Assembly (NCBI RefSeq): GCF_011395035.1
Contig: NZ_CP024770.1
Coordinates: forward strand, 739,047-803,046
Origin: Pantoea cypripedii
Lineage (GTDB): Bacteria; Pseudomonadota; Gammaproteobacteria; Enterobacterales; Enterobacteriaceae
Length of the DNA: 64,000 bases
Reading direction: 5' to 3'
Positions 16,840-25,499 of this stretch are shown in pieces. Every line of letters starts with the position of its first letter. Position 1 is the stretch's first letter. The notes beneath the pieces were generated by a model. It saw nothing but the letters and a program-made list of their open reading frames with translations, was not told the DNA's origin and did no database searches. The position numbers were made by a program, and so were the translations under genes.

Positions 16840-18456
16840 CTACAGCATCACTGTCGTGGGCTGCCAGTCGGGAAGCACCGGCAGCGCCTGTAAAAGTTTT
16901 TGTGTCCAGGGATGTTGGGGCGCGGTGAAGACCTGCCGCAATTCCCCGCTCTCCACCACCTGGCCGTTCTGCATCACCAGTACACGGTCGGCCAGATGCT
17001 GGATCACCCCAAGATCGTGAGAAATAAACAGCAGCGCCGTGCCGTGTTCGGCCTGCATATCGGCCAGCAGATCCAGCACCTGTGCCTGCACGGAGACGTC
17101 AAGCGCGCTGACCGGCTCATCCGCCACCAGCAGCGCCGGGTTCGGGGCAAAAGCGCGGGCAATCGCCACACGCTGGCGTTGACCACCAGAGAGTTGCTGC
17201 GGATAACGTTGCAGAAAACGATCGCCCAGTTGCACTTCGTCCAGCAACTGGCGCACCCGTTGACGGCGCGCATCACCAAAGATGCCCACGCTGTCGAGGC
17301 TTTCGCCGATAATTTTTTCCACGGTGTAACGCGGGTCGAAAGAGCTGAAGGGATCCTGCGCAATCAGCTGCAGGCGGGCGCGTCGGGCGCGGCGTGCTTT
17401 CTCATTAAGGCCCTGCCAGCGACTGCCTTCCAGCAGCAGCGTGCCGCTGTCGGGTTCGGTCAGGCCCATCACCACCTTCACCAGCGAGGTTTTGCCGGAA
17501 CCGGACTCCCCCACCACGCCAAGGGTTTCCCCGGCGTGCAGGCTGAAATTGATGTTATGCAGCACCTGACGCTCGCCGTAGGCCTTATTCAGGCCAATAG
17601 CCTCCAGCAGCGGTACAGCACCGGGTGCCGGACGCGGCGGCAGCGGTGTCGGCTCGGCTGCACTGAGGCGTAAGCCGCGCGTGGCGGGTGTCGGCACCGC
17701 ACGCAGCAAACGCTGTGTCCAGGCATGCCGGGGGCGCTGGAGTAACGCTCCGCTGTGGCCCTGCTCCACCACCTTACCATCGCGCATCACCAGCACCCGG
17801 TCCGCCAGTTCAGCAACCACCGCCAGATCGTGGCTGATCAGCAACAGGCCATGCCCCTCGCGCCGCCGTTGTGCCAGCAATTGCAGGATTTGCCGCTGCA
17901 CCGTCATGTCCAGCGCCGTGGTGGGTTCATCCGCAATCAGCAGCGCCGGGCTACCCGCCAGGGCGGTGGCAATCAGGGCGCGCTGACGCTGCCCACCGGA
18001 GAGCTGGTGGGGATAGCGTACGAGTCGGCTTTCCGCGTCCGCTATCCCTGCCGCGCACAGCAGCTCAAGGCTTTTTTCCTGCAGGCTGGCATCACCGCGA
18101 TAGCCCGATGCACGCAGTGCATCCGCCAGCTGCTGACCGATGCGCCGCAGCGGATCGAGTGAAACCAGCGCATCCTGCAACACGTAACCGATACGGCGTC
18201 CGCGTAGCGCGCGCCAGTCGCGACGGCTGGCGTTGCGCATGTCGCGTCCATCGATAACAAAACGATCGGCACTGACAACCGCATCATCCGGAAGTAATCC
18301 CAGCAGGCTGCGGGCGGTCAGGGTTTTGCCTGAGCCGGATTCCCCCACCAGCGCCACCGATTCGCCCGGCCAAACCTGTAAATTCAGATTCCTGACTACC
18401 CGCTGATCACCAAAGCGTATCGAGAGGTTCTGGATATCAATCACCGGCTGCGTCAT
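16840..18456 (-). CDS. Fused double-ATPase subunit of a peptide-type ABC importer
   Basis: A 538-residue protein with two complete ATP-binding domains in tandem, corresponding to DppD and DppF fused, as in GsiA or YejF. Domain 1 has Walker A GESGSGKTLT, signature LSGGQRQRALIA and Walker B LLIADEPTTALD; domain 2, from about residue 280, has GESGSGKTSL, LSGGQRQRVAIA and LLVADEPVSALD. All catalytic motifs look intact in both halves. It energises the operon 2 importer with the permeases at 18453-20275. The start overlaps the upstream permease stop by four bases. Operon 1 codes the same two functions as separate genes, so the two importers are not recent copies of each other. Confidence 0.9.
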   Translation of the reverse strand: MTQPVIDIQNLSIRFGDQRVVRNLNLQVWPGESVALVGESGSGKTLTARSLLGLLPDDAVVSADRFVIDGRDMRNASRRDWRALRGRRIGYVLQDALVSLDPLRRIGQQLADALRASGYRGDASLQEKSLELLCAAGIADAESRLVRYPHQLSGGQRQRALIATALAGSPALLIADEPTTALDMTVQRQILQLLAQRRREGHGLLLISHDLAVVAELADRVLVMRDGKVVEQGHSGALLQRPRHAWTQRLLRAVPTPATRGLRLSAAEPTPLPPRPAPGAVPLLEAIGLNKAYGERQVLHNINFSLHAGETLGVVGESGSGKTSLVKVVMGLTEPDSGTLLLEGSRWQGLNEKARRARRARLQLIAQDPFSSFDPRYTVEKIIGESLDSVGIFGDARRQRVRQLLDEVQLGDRFLQRYPQQLSGGQRQRVAIARAFAPNPALLVADEPVSALDVSVQAQVLDLLADMQAEHGTALLFISHDLGVIQHLADRVLVMQNGQVVESGELRQVFTAPQHPWTQKLLQALPVLPDWQPTTVML

Positions 18457-19286
18457 AACGTTCTCCCTTCAAAACGCGCCTGCCAGTAGCGCCCTACCGT
18501 ATTCACCGCAATCACCGTCAGGGTGATAAAGACCCCCGGCCAGACGGCAATCCACCAGGCGTTGCGCAGATAGTTACGCCCTTCTGCCAGCATCAATCCC
18601 CATTCAGCCGTCGGCGGCTGTGGCCCCATGCCCAGGAAGCTCAGTCCCGCAGTGCCAATGATCGCTGTGCCAAGACCCAGCGTCGCCAGCGCAGGCACCT
18701 GCGCCATCGCATGCGGCAGAATATGACGCCCGATCAGCGTAAAGCGCGACAGGCCAAAGGTGCGGGCCTGTTCCACGTAGCCGGAGGTCATGACAGTGTA
18801 AGTCTGGGCGCGTACCACGCGGGCAAAACGCGGTACCGAAGCCACGCCGAGAGCGATGATCAGGTTATTGGTGCCTGGACCGGTGAAAGCGATCAGCATC
18901 AACGCCAGCAGCAGATCGGGAAATGCCGAGATAACGTCAACCGCGCGGCTCAGCAGCTCATCCACCACCCCGCGTGCCAGTGCTGCGGTCAGGCCAAGTA
19001 AGGTGCCGAAGATCACCGCTACCGCCATCGCCGCGACGCTGATCAACAGCGAATAACGGCTGCCGTAAATCACCCGGGTCAGCAGATCACGCCCCAGCTG
19101 ATCGGTGCCAAGCCAGTGCTGCGCCGATGGCGCCAGCTGTGCGTTAACCGGATCGGCCAGCAGCGGATCGCTGTGCGTCAGCCAGTGCGGAGCCACCACC
19201 GCCAGCGCGACCAGCAGCAGAAAGAACAATGCGCTCCACACCGATACGGGCAGCGCAAGAGAAAATCGTTGCAGGATGGCTTGCAT
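18453..19286 (-). CDS. Peptide-type ABC transporter permease (DppC/OppC type), operon 2
   Basis: A 277-residue permease. After a first membrane segment comes WLGTDQLGRDLLTRV, typical of DppC, and later an EAA-type loop with GLSFLGMGPQPPTAEWG. I chose the ATG at 19286 because it overlaps the upstream stop as TAATG; a reading from 19322 is open but lies inside the upstream gene. It pairs with the product of 19286-20275. Confidence 0.9.
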   Translation of the reverse strand: MQAILQRFSLALPVSVWSALFFLLLVALAVVAPHWLTHSDPLLADPVNAQLAPSAQHWLGTDQLGRDLLTRVIYGSRYSLLISVAAMAVAVIFGTLLGLTAALARGVVDELLSRAVDVISAFPDLLLALMLIAFTGPGTNNLIIALGVASVPRFARVVRAQTYTVMTSGYVEQARTFGLSRFTLIGRHILPHAMAQVPALATLGLGTAIIGTAGLSFLGMGPQPPTAEWGLMLAEGRNYLRNAWWIAVWPGVFITLTVIAVNTVGRYWQARFEGRTL

Positions 19287-20275
19287 TATTTGCCCTCCCC
19301 ACGCAGGCGCGGATCGATCCACAACGCCAGAATGTCCACCAGCGTGCTCATCACCACGTAAATCAGCGCCGAAAGGACGGCAACCGCCAGCACCACTGGC
19401 AGATCTTTCGCCAGCACCGCATCCACCGTCAGCTTACCGAGGCCGGGACGACCAAAAACCTGTTCGGTGATCACCGCCCCGCTGAGTAATCCGCCCACCA
19501 GCCAGCCGGTTAACGTCACCGCAGGCAGTGCGGCGTGGCGTAACGCATGACGCAGACGAATGGTGGTTTCCCCCACGCCCCATGCCCTTAGCGTCAGGGT
19601 AAAGGGGGATTCCAGTGCACGTTCCAGTTCACGCCGCAGAACCTGGGCAATCACCGCCCCCTGGGCCAGTCCGAGGGATAAGGCCGGCAGCACCAGCGAA
19701 GAAAGATGGCGATCCCCCGCCACCGGGAACCAGCGCAGCGTAAAACTGAAGATGAACAACAACACAATGCCCATCCAGAATGACGGCGTGGAAGCCAGCA
19801 GCAACTCCAGGCCATTCGCGATCCGGCGGCCCCAGCGGCGTTGTGCCGTCGCTACCGCCATCACCACGGCAAACACAACACTGACCAGCAACGCCGCCAG
19901 GGTGAGTTTCAGGGTGGGCCACAGCTGGGTGGCCAGCAGCCGACTCACCTCGGTGTTGAGAATGTAGGAACGTCCGAAGTCGCCGTGCAGCACGCGCCAC
20001 AGATAGTGCAGGTACTGCCACCACAGCGGGTGGTTCAGCCCCCACTCGGCGCGAATTGCCGCCTCTATCGCCGCAGTGCGCTCCTGCTCCCCAATCAGCA
20101 GGCTGACGATATCGCCAGGCGCCAGATGCACACCGAGGAACGCCAGGGTGACGGCGGCCCATAACACCAGCACGCCACCCAGCAGGCGTCCGGTGATACG
20201 ACGCGCCAGTTCGCTACGCCATACCGATGGCCGCGGCGCTCGCGGGTGACGGGTTACGATGCTCTCCAGACTCAT
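19286..20275 (-). CDS. Peptide-type ABC transporter permease (DppB/OppB type), operon 2
   Basis: A 329-residue permease of the DppB type, with LAPGDIVSLLIGEQ after the first membrane segment and the end-loop VFGRPGLGKLTVDAV. I chose the ATG at 20275 (MSLESIVTRHP) since a strong RBS, GGAGGCGAGG, lies directly before it; the frame is open to 20308. The start lies inside the tail of the binding-protein gene by overlap of the RBS, with 14 bases between stop and start. It works with the DppC-type partner downstream. Confidence 0.88.
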   Translation of the reverse strand: MSLESIVTRHPRAPRPSVWRSELARRITGRLLGGVLVLWAAVTLAFLGVHLAPGDIVSLLIGEQERTAAIEAAIRAEWGLNHPLWWQYLHYLWRVLHGDFGRSYILNTEVSRLLATQLWPTLKLTLAALLVSVVFAVVMAVATAQRRWGRRIANGLELLLASTPSFWMGIVLLFIFSFTLRWFPVAGDRHLSSLVLPALSLGLAQGAVIAQVLRRELERALESPFTLTLRAWGVGETTIRLRHALRHAALPAVTLTGWLVGGLLSGAVITEQVFGRPGLGKLTVDAVLAKDLPVVLAVAVLSALIYVVMSTLVDILALWIDPRLRGEGK

Positions 20276-20289
20276 CCTCGCCTCCGAAA

Positions 20290-21906
20290 TTAGTGTTCGC
20301 TCAGCCACACGTCATAGACGTTTTCAGGCATTTGCTTAAAACTGCGGAAACCGACACCGTGCACATAGCTTGCCGCCGCAATCTGGTCTTCCGGTTCGTA
20401 CAGAGGCACCGCCAGCGCCTGCTGTGGCAGAGCAAACTGTTGCAACTGGCTGTAGAATTTACGCCGCTGATTAAGATCCAGCGTGGCGGCCGCCTGATCG
20501 AGCCAGCCGTTGATGTCCGGGCTGTTGACGCGGCTGTAGTTGATCGGGCCACCTGCCTTCACCGGGCGATAGTGGTTTTCGATATCAATGCCATCAGTTT
20601 CGGTATTGGAGTTAGCGATCGAGCCAAATTTGCCGGTGTTGCGCACATCAACGTAGGTACCGGAATCGACATAACGCAGCTTCAGATCCACACCAAGCCG
20701 CTGACGCGCCTGGGCCTGAATCGCCTGTAGCAGTACATCGCGCTGGTCACGTACCGTCGCCTGCGCCTGAATCACCTCAATGCTCAGGCGCTGACCCGCT
20801 TTGGTACGAAAGCCATCAGCATCACGCGTCTGCCAGCCCGCCTCATCCAGCAACTTGTTTGCGGCAGCCGGGTTATTGCCATACTTCCCTTCCAGATCGT
20901 TGTTGTAGAGCGGATCGATAGGTGACGTGATGCCCCAGGCACGGGTACGCTCGCCGCGATAGACCGATTTGAGGATCGGGTCGATGTCCAGCCCCTGCAA
21001 CAACGCCTGTCGCACCTTCACATCCTGGGTCGGGCCGTATTCCACGTTAAGGAATAGCGAATAGGGTGTGCCGGTATTCAGCGCATGCTGGTAGGTAAAG
21101 TCGCTGTTGTCTTTGAACTCTCCCGCGTCATTACCGGAGATACCTTCAATCACATCCACCTGCCCTGACAACAACGCGCCGGTCCGCACCGAAGATTCCG
21201 GCAAAAAGCGATAGGTGACACGATCAAGATACGCCGGTCCCTGATGATGCGCCGTGGCGGGTGCCCAGTGGTAATGGGGGTTTTTCACGAAGGTCACCTG
21301 CTGCCCTTTTTCGTAACTTTCGAGAATAAAGGGGCCGGTACCGGCAATGTCTTTGCCGCCAGACTTGAGCTGCGAAGAGTGCCAGCTGGCCGGGGCGAGG
21401 ATCTGCAATTTGGCGGCGAAGGCCAGGAACGGTGAGTAGCCTTGTTTCAGGGTGATCGCCACCGTATGGTCGTCCGGCGTGGTGATACTTTCGATGCGGG
21501 CACCCACTGCACACAGGCTACTGCCCGCGCAATAGGCTGCATCCTGCAGATGGCGGAAATTCTCTGCGACCGCATTGGCATCCAGCTTTTCACCATTGGA
21601 GAAAGTGACGTCACGACGCAGGCTGAAGCGATAGTTTTTCCCGTCCGGGCTGGCTTCATAGCTTTCCGCCAGCCAGGGGACAAAGCTGCCATCATTGCGA
21701 CGCGCCAGCAGCGATTCCCAGACGTTACGCAGCACCACTTCCGCTTTTGACTGGCCATTAAGCTGCGGGTTAAACGGAACGGGTTCCGTTTCGACGCCCC
21801 AGGTCAGGCTGCCGCCGCTGCGCGGTTGTTCGGCGGCAAAGGTATGGCATGCGCTTCCCAGCAGGCAGGTCAGACCCAGCGCGAGAGTCAGTGAATTCGC
21901 TTTCAT
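20290..21906 (-). CDS. Peptide-type ABC transporter substrate-binding protein, operon 2
   Basis: A 538-residue family 5 periplasmic binding protein with a Sec-type signal peptide (hydrophobic stretch to about residue 24, likely cut at TFA-AEQ). A lone cysteine in LLGSAC is not a good lipobox. Landmarks are NGEKLDANAVAENF, GTGPFILESYEKGQ and a C-terminal AVPLYEPEDQ. It is the specificity component of the operon 2 importer. Its Sec signal contrasts with the Tat signal on the operon 1 binding protein, another sign that the two importers have separate origins. The ligand is inferred, not shown, to be an organic sulfur compound. Confidence 0.88.
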   Translation of the reverse strand: MKANSLTLALGLTCLLGSACHTFAAEQPRSGGSLTWGVETEPVPFNPQLNGQSKAEVVLRNVWESLLARRNDGSFVPWLAESYEASPDGKNYRFSLRRDVTFSNGEKLDANAVAENFRHLQDAAYCAGSSLCAVGARIESITTPDDHTVAITLKQGYSPFLAFAAKLQILAPASWHSSQLKSGGKDIAGTGPFILESYEKGQQVTFVKNPHYHWAPATAHHQGPAYLDRVTYRFLPESSVRTGALLSGQVDVIEGISGNDAGEFKDNSDFTYQHALNTGTPYSLFLNVEYGPTQDVKVRQALLQGLDIDPILKSVYRGERTRAWGITSPIDPLYNNDLEGKYGNNPAAANKLLDEAGWQTRDADGFRTKAGQRLSIEVIQAQATVRDQRDVLLQAIQAQARQRLGVDLKLRYVDSGTYVDVRNTGKFGSIANSNTETDGIDIENHYRPVKAGGPINYSRVNSPDINGWLDQAAATLDLNQRRKFYSQLQQFALPQQALAVPLYEPEDQIAAASYVHGVGFRSFKQMPENVYDVWLSEH

Positions 21907-21936
21907 ATTATCCTTGATGGTTGCAGGTGTTATTTT

Positions 21937-22482
21937 TTAATGGCCTGAATCAGGCAGTGCGTACTCTTTTTTGGGGGCGGTTGTTGCATTGGCGGTCAAT
22001 TCCTTTTTCAGAAAAACCAACGCTTCCCCTAATTGATTGGTGCGATGATAAAAAGGGTGATAGCCACGACGCAGATACAGATCGCTCAGCCAGGGGTGTT
22101 TCGTTGCAGTAGCCAGATAAACACCCGGCGCTTTCAGGGTGTCTTTCAGCAGGGTTTCTTCTGCCCAGCTGATAATTTCCCGCCCATATCCCTGACCTTT
22201 AAAATCCGGGTCAACGGCAAACCAGTGAATAAAAGGTAAGGATGAGGGTGCGTTGTCATCCTGCTGCCAGGGAAAACGCACCGTTACCGTCGCCACAGCG
22301 CGTTTCCATTTGCGCAGCACCAGCACGGTTTCCTGCTCGATGGTACGCCGTACCTGCTCAACCGAGCCTCGTGAAATGGTAAAATGCACATCCAAAGCGA
22401 CCAGCGAAGCATAAGCGCGCTGGAGTAAAGCAAAGATTTCTTCTGCATCATCGGGCTTTGCTACCTGGATGGACTGGCTCAT
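21937..22482 (-). CDS. GNAT-family acetyltransferase
   Basis: A 181-residue GNAT-fold N-acetyltransferase. The acetyl-CoA loop reads GQGYGREI near residue 97, after the beta-strand IHWFAVDPDFKG, and a late segment LYLRRGYHPFYHR matches the C-terminal GNAT motif. It lies first in operon 2, 30 bases before the binding-protein gene, so it is probably co-transcribed. It could acetylate an imported compound or an amine released from it, or detoxify an analogue; the sequence does not say which. Confidence 0.85.
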   Translation of the reverse strand: MSQSIQVAKPDDAEEIFALLQRAYASLVALDVHFTISRGSVEQVRRTIEQETVLVLRKWKRAVATVTVRFPWQQDDNAPSSLPFIHWFAVDPDFKGQGYGREIISWAEETLLKDTLKAPGVYLATATKHPWLSDLYLRRGYHPFYHRTNQLGEALVFLKKELTANATTAPKKEYALPDSGH

Positions 22483-22727
22483 TATTTCCGCTCTCTGTAT
22501 AAATCACCGGGAAATTATTAAAACCCGCCCATTCAAAGTAAAATGAGATTAATAGCAATCGTTTTGTTAAATACAGGAATCAATCTCACAGGCCTGTCCA
22601 TTACAAACATAATGAATAAGATAATGCAGCCGGAGAATAACAAACCGCTGGTGGAAATAATTGACTGAGGCCATTGGTTCAGACTAGAAATAGGTATATT
22701 TTTTTACCACAGAAAAGGATGTGCCTG

Positions 22728-23132
22728 ATGTCATCTCAACAACCTGCTGATGTTATTAATGAATTTTTCCACCGCACTGCGTCTGCTGCGGATGTCGCTG
22801 CTATCGCAGAACTGGTCAGCGAAGACGTTGACTGGTTTGTGGCGGGCGATATCGCCACCGTTCCCTGGATTGGACGTAAACATGGCAAAGCGGGGGCAGC
22901 TGAATTTTCACGTCAGATTCGTGAGCAAATCACTTCTGAACACTTTGAAATCAGTGAGATACTGGCTCAGGGCAACAGAGTTCTGGTACCAGGAAAACTG
23001 GCTTCCCGTGTGAACAAAACCGGCAAACTGATCGAGACGGAGTTTGTGTTTGATTTTGTGGTAAATGACGGCTTGATCACCCGTTTCCGTCTGTTTGAAG
23101 ACAGTTTTGCAGTGTCCGAGGCTTGCCGCTAA
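22728..23132 (+). CDS. SnoaL/NTF2-like protein
   Basis: A 134-residue protein of the NTF2-like (SnoaL) alpha-beta barrel group: VISEFF-type helix at the start (VINEFFHRTA), then VDWFVAGD, PWIGRKHG and late strands ending FRLFEDSFAVSEA. Such small barrels act as isomerases, hydratases or binding proteins. I chose the ATG at 22728 (MSSQQPADV) because AAAGGA lies 8 bases before it; an ATG at 22719 overlaps that RBS. It is divergent from the operon 2 acetyltransferase and is followed 37 bases later by a phosphoesterase, with which it may form an operon. Function unknown. Confidence 0.75.
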   Translation: MSSQQPADVINEFFHRTASAADVAAIAELVSEDVDWFVAGDIATVPWIGRKHGKAGAAEFSRQIREQITSEHFEISEILAQGNRVLVPGKLASRVNKTGKLIETEFVFDFVVNDGLITRFRLFEDSFAVSEACR

Positions 23133-23169
23133 GGTGTAGGTTTGCAGCCTGAATCATGATGAGGCAGAC

Positions 23170-23898
23170 ATGCTGATAGCGCAGGTTTCGGACATCCACG
23201 CTTCTCCTGATAATGACAACCTATCCCGATTTGATCGTGCGCTGGCCTGGCTGGCACATCTCAACCCGGACATTCTGGTGCTGACCGGTGACCTGATTGA
23301 TGAACAGTGGTATGAAGGTTATCGGTTGATTGCCGACCGTCTGCAGCAGCAAACGTATCCCTCATTACTGCTGCCCGGCAACGCCGACGACCGCCAACAG
23401 ATGCGTGCAGTCTGGGGAAAACATCGCTGGGCGGAGGATGCGTCAGGCGATGCTCTGCACTTTGCGCACCAGTTCGGTGAACTTTGCCTTATTGGGCTGG
23501 ATTCAACCCTGGAGAACGAAACATCAGGCGATGTATCCAGACATCTTGCCTGGCTGGAGAAACAATTCAGCGATGCTCCATCACTGTTATTCCTGCATCA
23601 TCACGTCTTTGCATCCGGTATCCCCACGCTGGATAAGACGATGTGCCAGGGCGCACGGAAGTTGGAAGAGCTGGTCAGGCGCGTTCCTCACCACCTGCTG
23701 GCGATTTCCAGCGGGCATGTCCACCGCCCCATAGCAGGGATGTTTGCGGGCATACCGGCCTATATCTGTGGGTCAGTGTGCCCGGCTAATCCGGTCTGGT
23801 TTGGGAAAGAAAATATCCCCCCAGCTGACGATCCACCGGCATTGATGGTCCACCGGTTTACCGGCAATGCCGTTACCAGTTATCATGTTTCTGTTTGA
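23170..23898 (+). CDS. Calcineurin-like metallophosphoesterase (CpdA-like)
   Basis: A 242-residue metallophosphoesterase related to the cyclic-AMP phosphodiesterase CpdA and class III nucleotidases. Metal-binding motifs in order are DIH (residues 8-10), GDLIDE near 43, PGNADD near 73, LHHH near 141 and SGHVH near 177. The usual GNHD motif reads GNAD, so the conserved histidine is an alanine while the metal-binding asparagine is kept. That histidine normally helps position the phosphate, so activity or specificity may differ. It follows the SnoaL-like gene by 37 bases. Confidence 0.83.
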   Translation: MLIAQVSDIHASPDNDNLSRFDRALAWLAHLNPDILVLTGDLIDEQWYEGYRLIADRLQQQTYPSLLLPGNADDRQQMRAVWGKHRWAEDASGDALHFAHQFGELCLIGLDSTLENETSGDVSRHLAWLEKQFSDAPSLLFLHHHVFASGIPTLDKTMCQGARKLEELVRRVPHHLLAISSGHVHRPIAGMFAGIPAYICGSVCPANPVWFGKENIPPADDPPALMVHRFTGNAVTSYHVSV

Positions 23899-23938
23899 GC
23901 GCAATTACCGGGTGGCATAGCTATTCATGAAAAACAAA

Positions 23939-23954
23939 ACCCGCGAAAGCGGGT
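23939..23954 (-). terminator. Intrinsic terminator
   Basis: Stem ACCCGC (23939-23944) and GCGGGT (23949-23954) with a GAAA/TTTC loop. Read on the minus strand it is followed by TTTTGTTTTTC, a good T tract, so it ends transcription of the small membrane-protein gene at 23971-24258. It may also stop the phosphoesterase transcript from the other side. Confidence 0.75.
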
Positions 23955-23970
23955 CTTGTATGTTCGGATA

Positions 23971-24258
23971 TTAGTGCTGGCTCATCCGTTCAGGTATTCG
24001 CTTAATGAACTTACGAAACAACCTAATCAGCACATTATAAGCCACCACGCTGGACAGTAACGAAAGCATTACATCAGTAAAGAACCAAAGGTCATCGTAG
24101 TTTTCCTGGTTAGCACTACCATGAAACCAGGTTGAAAATTTATTTGCTGTATCAAGACTGATAAACTGTGAAGCATCGATCAATCGAGCAAACAGGCAGA
24201 ACAGTGCCATGAATAAAACTGTTTTAACGCTTCGTCGGACAAGTTTCACCATATCCAT
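23971..24258 (-). CDS. Small membrane protein, possible immunity protein
   Basis: A 95-residue protein with two hydrophobic segments, about residues 11-32 and 62-82, and a basic end (RLFRKFIKRIPERM). The start overlaps the end of a Tlde1-like fragment by 35 bases, the usual tight layout of an effector and its immunity gene, and GAGG lies 9 bases before the ATG. Since Tlde1-type effectors act on the cell wall in the periplasm, a membrane-anchored partner would be sensible. I do not recognise a family, so the immunity role rests on position only. Confidence 0.6.
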   Translation of the reverse strand: MDMVKLVRRSVKTVLFMALFCLFARLIDASQFISLDTANKFSTWFHGSANQENYDDLWFFTDVMLSLLSSVVAYNVLIRLFRKFIKRIPERMSQH

Positions 24259-24493
24259 ATTCTTTTACCTCAATAAACCCACGTGCTTTCAGGTTCCTTG
24301 TACAGGGTACATCAGTCAGCGGTGTGTGGAGCAGTCGATTGCGAATCATTGCAAAATCTGAATTACGTTCCAGAGTAATGCAACCCTGCGAAATCATGCC
24401 CGGATGCAGGCGAAAATTTCCTCGTTGAATGCCATTGATCCACCGGCTTATCGACATTAGCCTATTAGATATCACGCTTCGTTTAAGCAGCAT
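24224..24493 (-). pseudogene. C-terminal fragment of a Tlde1-like (DUF2778) L,D-transpeptidase effector
   Basis: An 89-codon frame whose first 20 or so residues look random but which then reads WINGIQRGNFRLHPG and ISQGCITLERNSDF, the catalytic core of DUF2778/Tlde1 proteins (histidine, serine-x-glycine-cysteine). Tlde1 proteins are secreted by type VI systems and attack or modify peptidoglycan. The N-terminal half of the family domain is missing: there is a stop in frame just upstream and no RBS. The catalytic end and the neighbouring small membrane gene are intact, so this looks like a decayed or orphan effector cassette. Confidence 0.7.
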
Positions 24494-24588
24494 GATGTTT
24501 TATTGCTTCGGTTTAGTTATCGTGGGTCACAATCGCTACTCATCTTTTTGAGTTTAGAAAATATGCCCCGAAGGAATATCGCTCGCCT

Positions 24589-24891
24589 TTACTTTTTACC
24601 CAGCCAACGTCCAGCCTTTGCTGAATCTATCAATAACTGAATAGTCAGTCGGTCATGTTTTTCACTAAAGTCTTCGGGAAAGTATTGGCTGAAGTCAATT
24701 TCTGAAGCTTCGATGTTGAACCGCTCAACATACTTCTCAAGTAATTCATAAGCATCTAGCGGGTCCATGCGGAAATCTTCGTTCAGGTCAGTATCGTGTT
24801 TAAGCGGATAACGTTTTAAGGTAAATAGCCTCCGCCCGTTGTATTCTTCTACCAAATCAAACACTGCTTTTTCAATATCCTGCGTCACCAT
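24589..24891 (-). CDS. DUF1493-family protein
   Basis: A 100-residue acidic protein resembling DUF1493, an acyl-carrier-like small family of Enterobacterales: DTDLNEDFRMDPLDAYELLEKY corresponds to the helix 2 region of that fold, and FSQYFPEDF follows. It overlaps the end of the split gene upstream by 7 bases, so the two are translationally coupled. Such genes are often found beside short proteins of unknown function; a role as partner or immunity protein of the neighbour is possible but unproven. Confidence 0.7.
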   Translation of the reverse strand: MVTQDIEKAVFDLVEEYNGRRLFTLKRYPLKHDTDLNEDFRMDPLDAYELLEKYVERFNIEASEIDFSQYFPEDFSEKHDRLTIQLLIDSAKAGRWLGKK

Positions 24892-25342
24892 ATTAGATCA
24901 TCCTTGCCAACGATTCGGTTATAACGCACCATTGCCTCATAGCTGATTTGGGCAATATCCACAGCCAGCACCGCCCAGCCGACCACCGGGATAGTCCGTC
25001 CCACAAATGTAGCAAGTCTGGATGTCATAACTCGTTTTACTTCAAAAGGACTTGCTGGGTTTTGTATCCATGTTGGTAGCCGGAAAGGCAACATAATATC
25101 CTTCAGAAGTTTGCGGGAGTACTTTGAAGCATAACTTGTACCTGGAGTAGCATTACCAAGCTTTCCTCGAACCGAAATTGTGTTCTGTCCACTGTAGATA
25201 GCGGCAGCAGCTAAAACATCCTTAGTACCGGTGAAGTGCTCAGCGGTCACATCAACCATAATCCAAAAAAAAGCTCCCCCGCATTAAGATTAGAGAGTCC
25301 ACCGTAAAAATACGTCCCGTTCAGTTGCTCTGTAGTATCCAT
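24885..25342 (-). pseudogene. Hypothetical gene split by a frameshift at a T8 run (or using -1 slippage)
   Basis: A good RBS (AAGGGA, 7 bases before the ATG at 25342) opens a frame reading MDTTEQLNGTYFYGG and continuing to ELFFGLWLM with a stop at 25247. The 124-codon frame that follows (MVDVTAEHFTGTKDV to DDLIW, 24885-25259) has no RBS of its own and is closed upstream by a TAA. A single -1 step in the run of eight T joins them as GELFF-WIMVDVTAEH, which reads like one continuous protein of about 151 residues. The second part has one hydrophobic stretch (TIPVVGWAVLAVDIA). I do not know its function. It may be a pseudogene, an assembly slip or programmed slippage. Confidence 0.6.
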
Positions 25343-25499
25343 CACAATTTCCCTTTGCCATATTCTCGAATTGCCCCTCAACGCACAGGCATCGGTGTGT
25401 TGCATGCTCAACAGCGTGTACCTGGGTCCGCTGCCCTGCTGAGAATTACCGGGTTTTGCTAATACTGTCATTGTGCATAAAAAATATCGATGAACAGGT

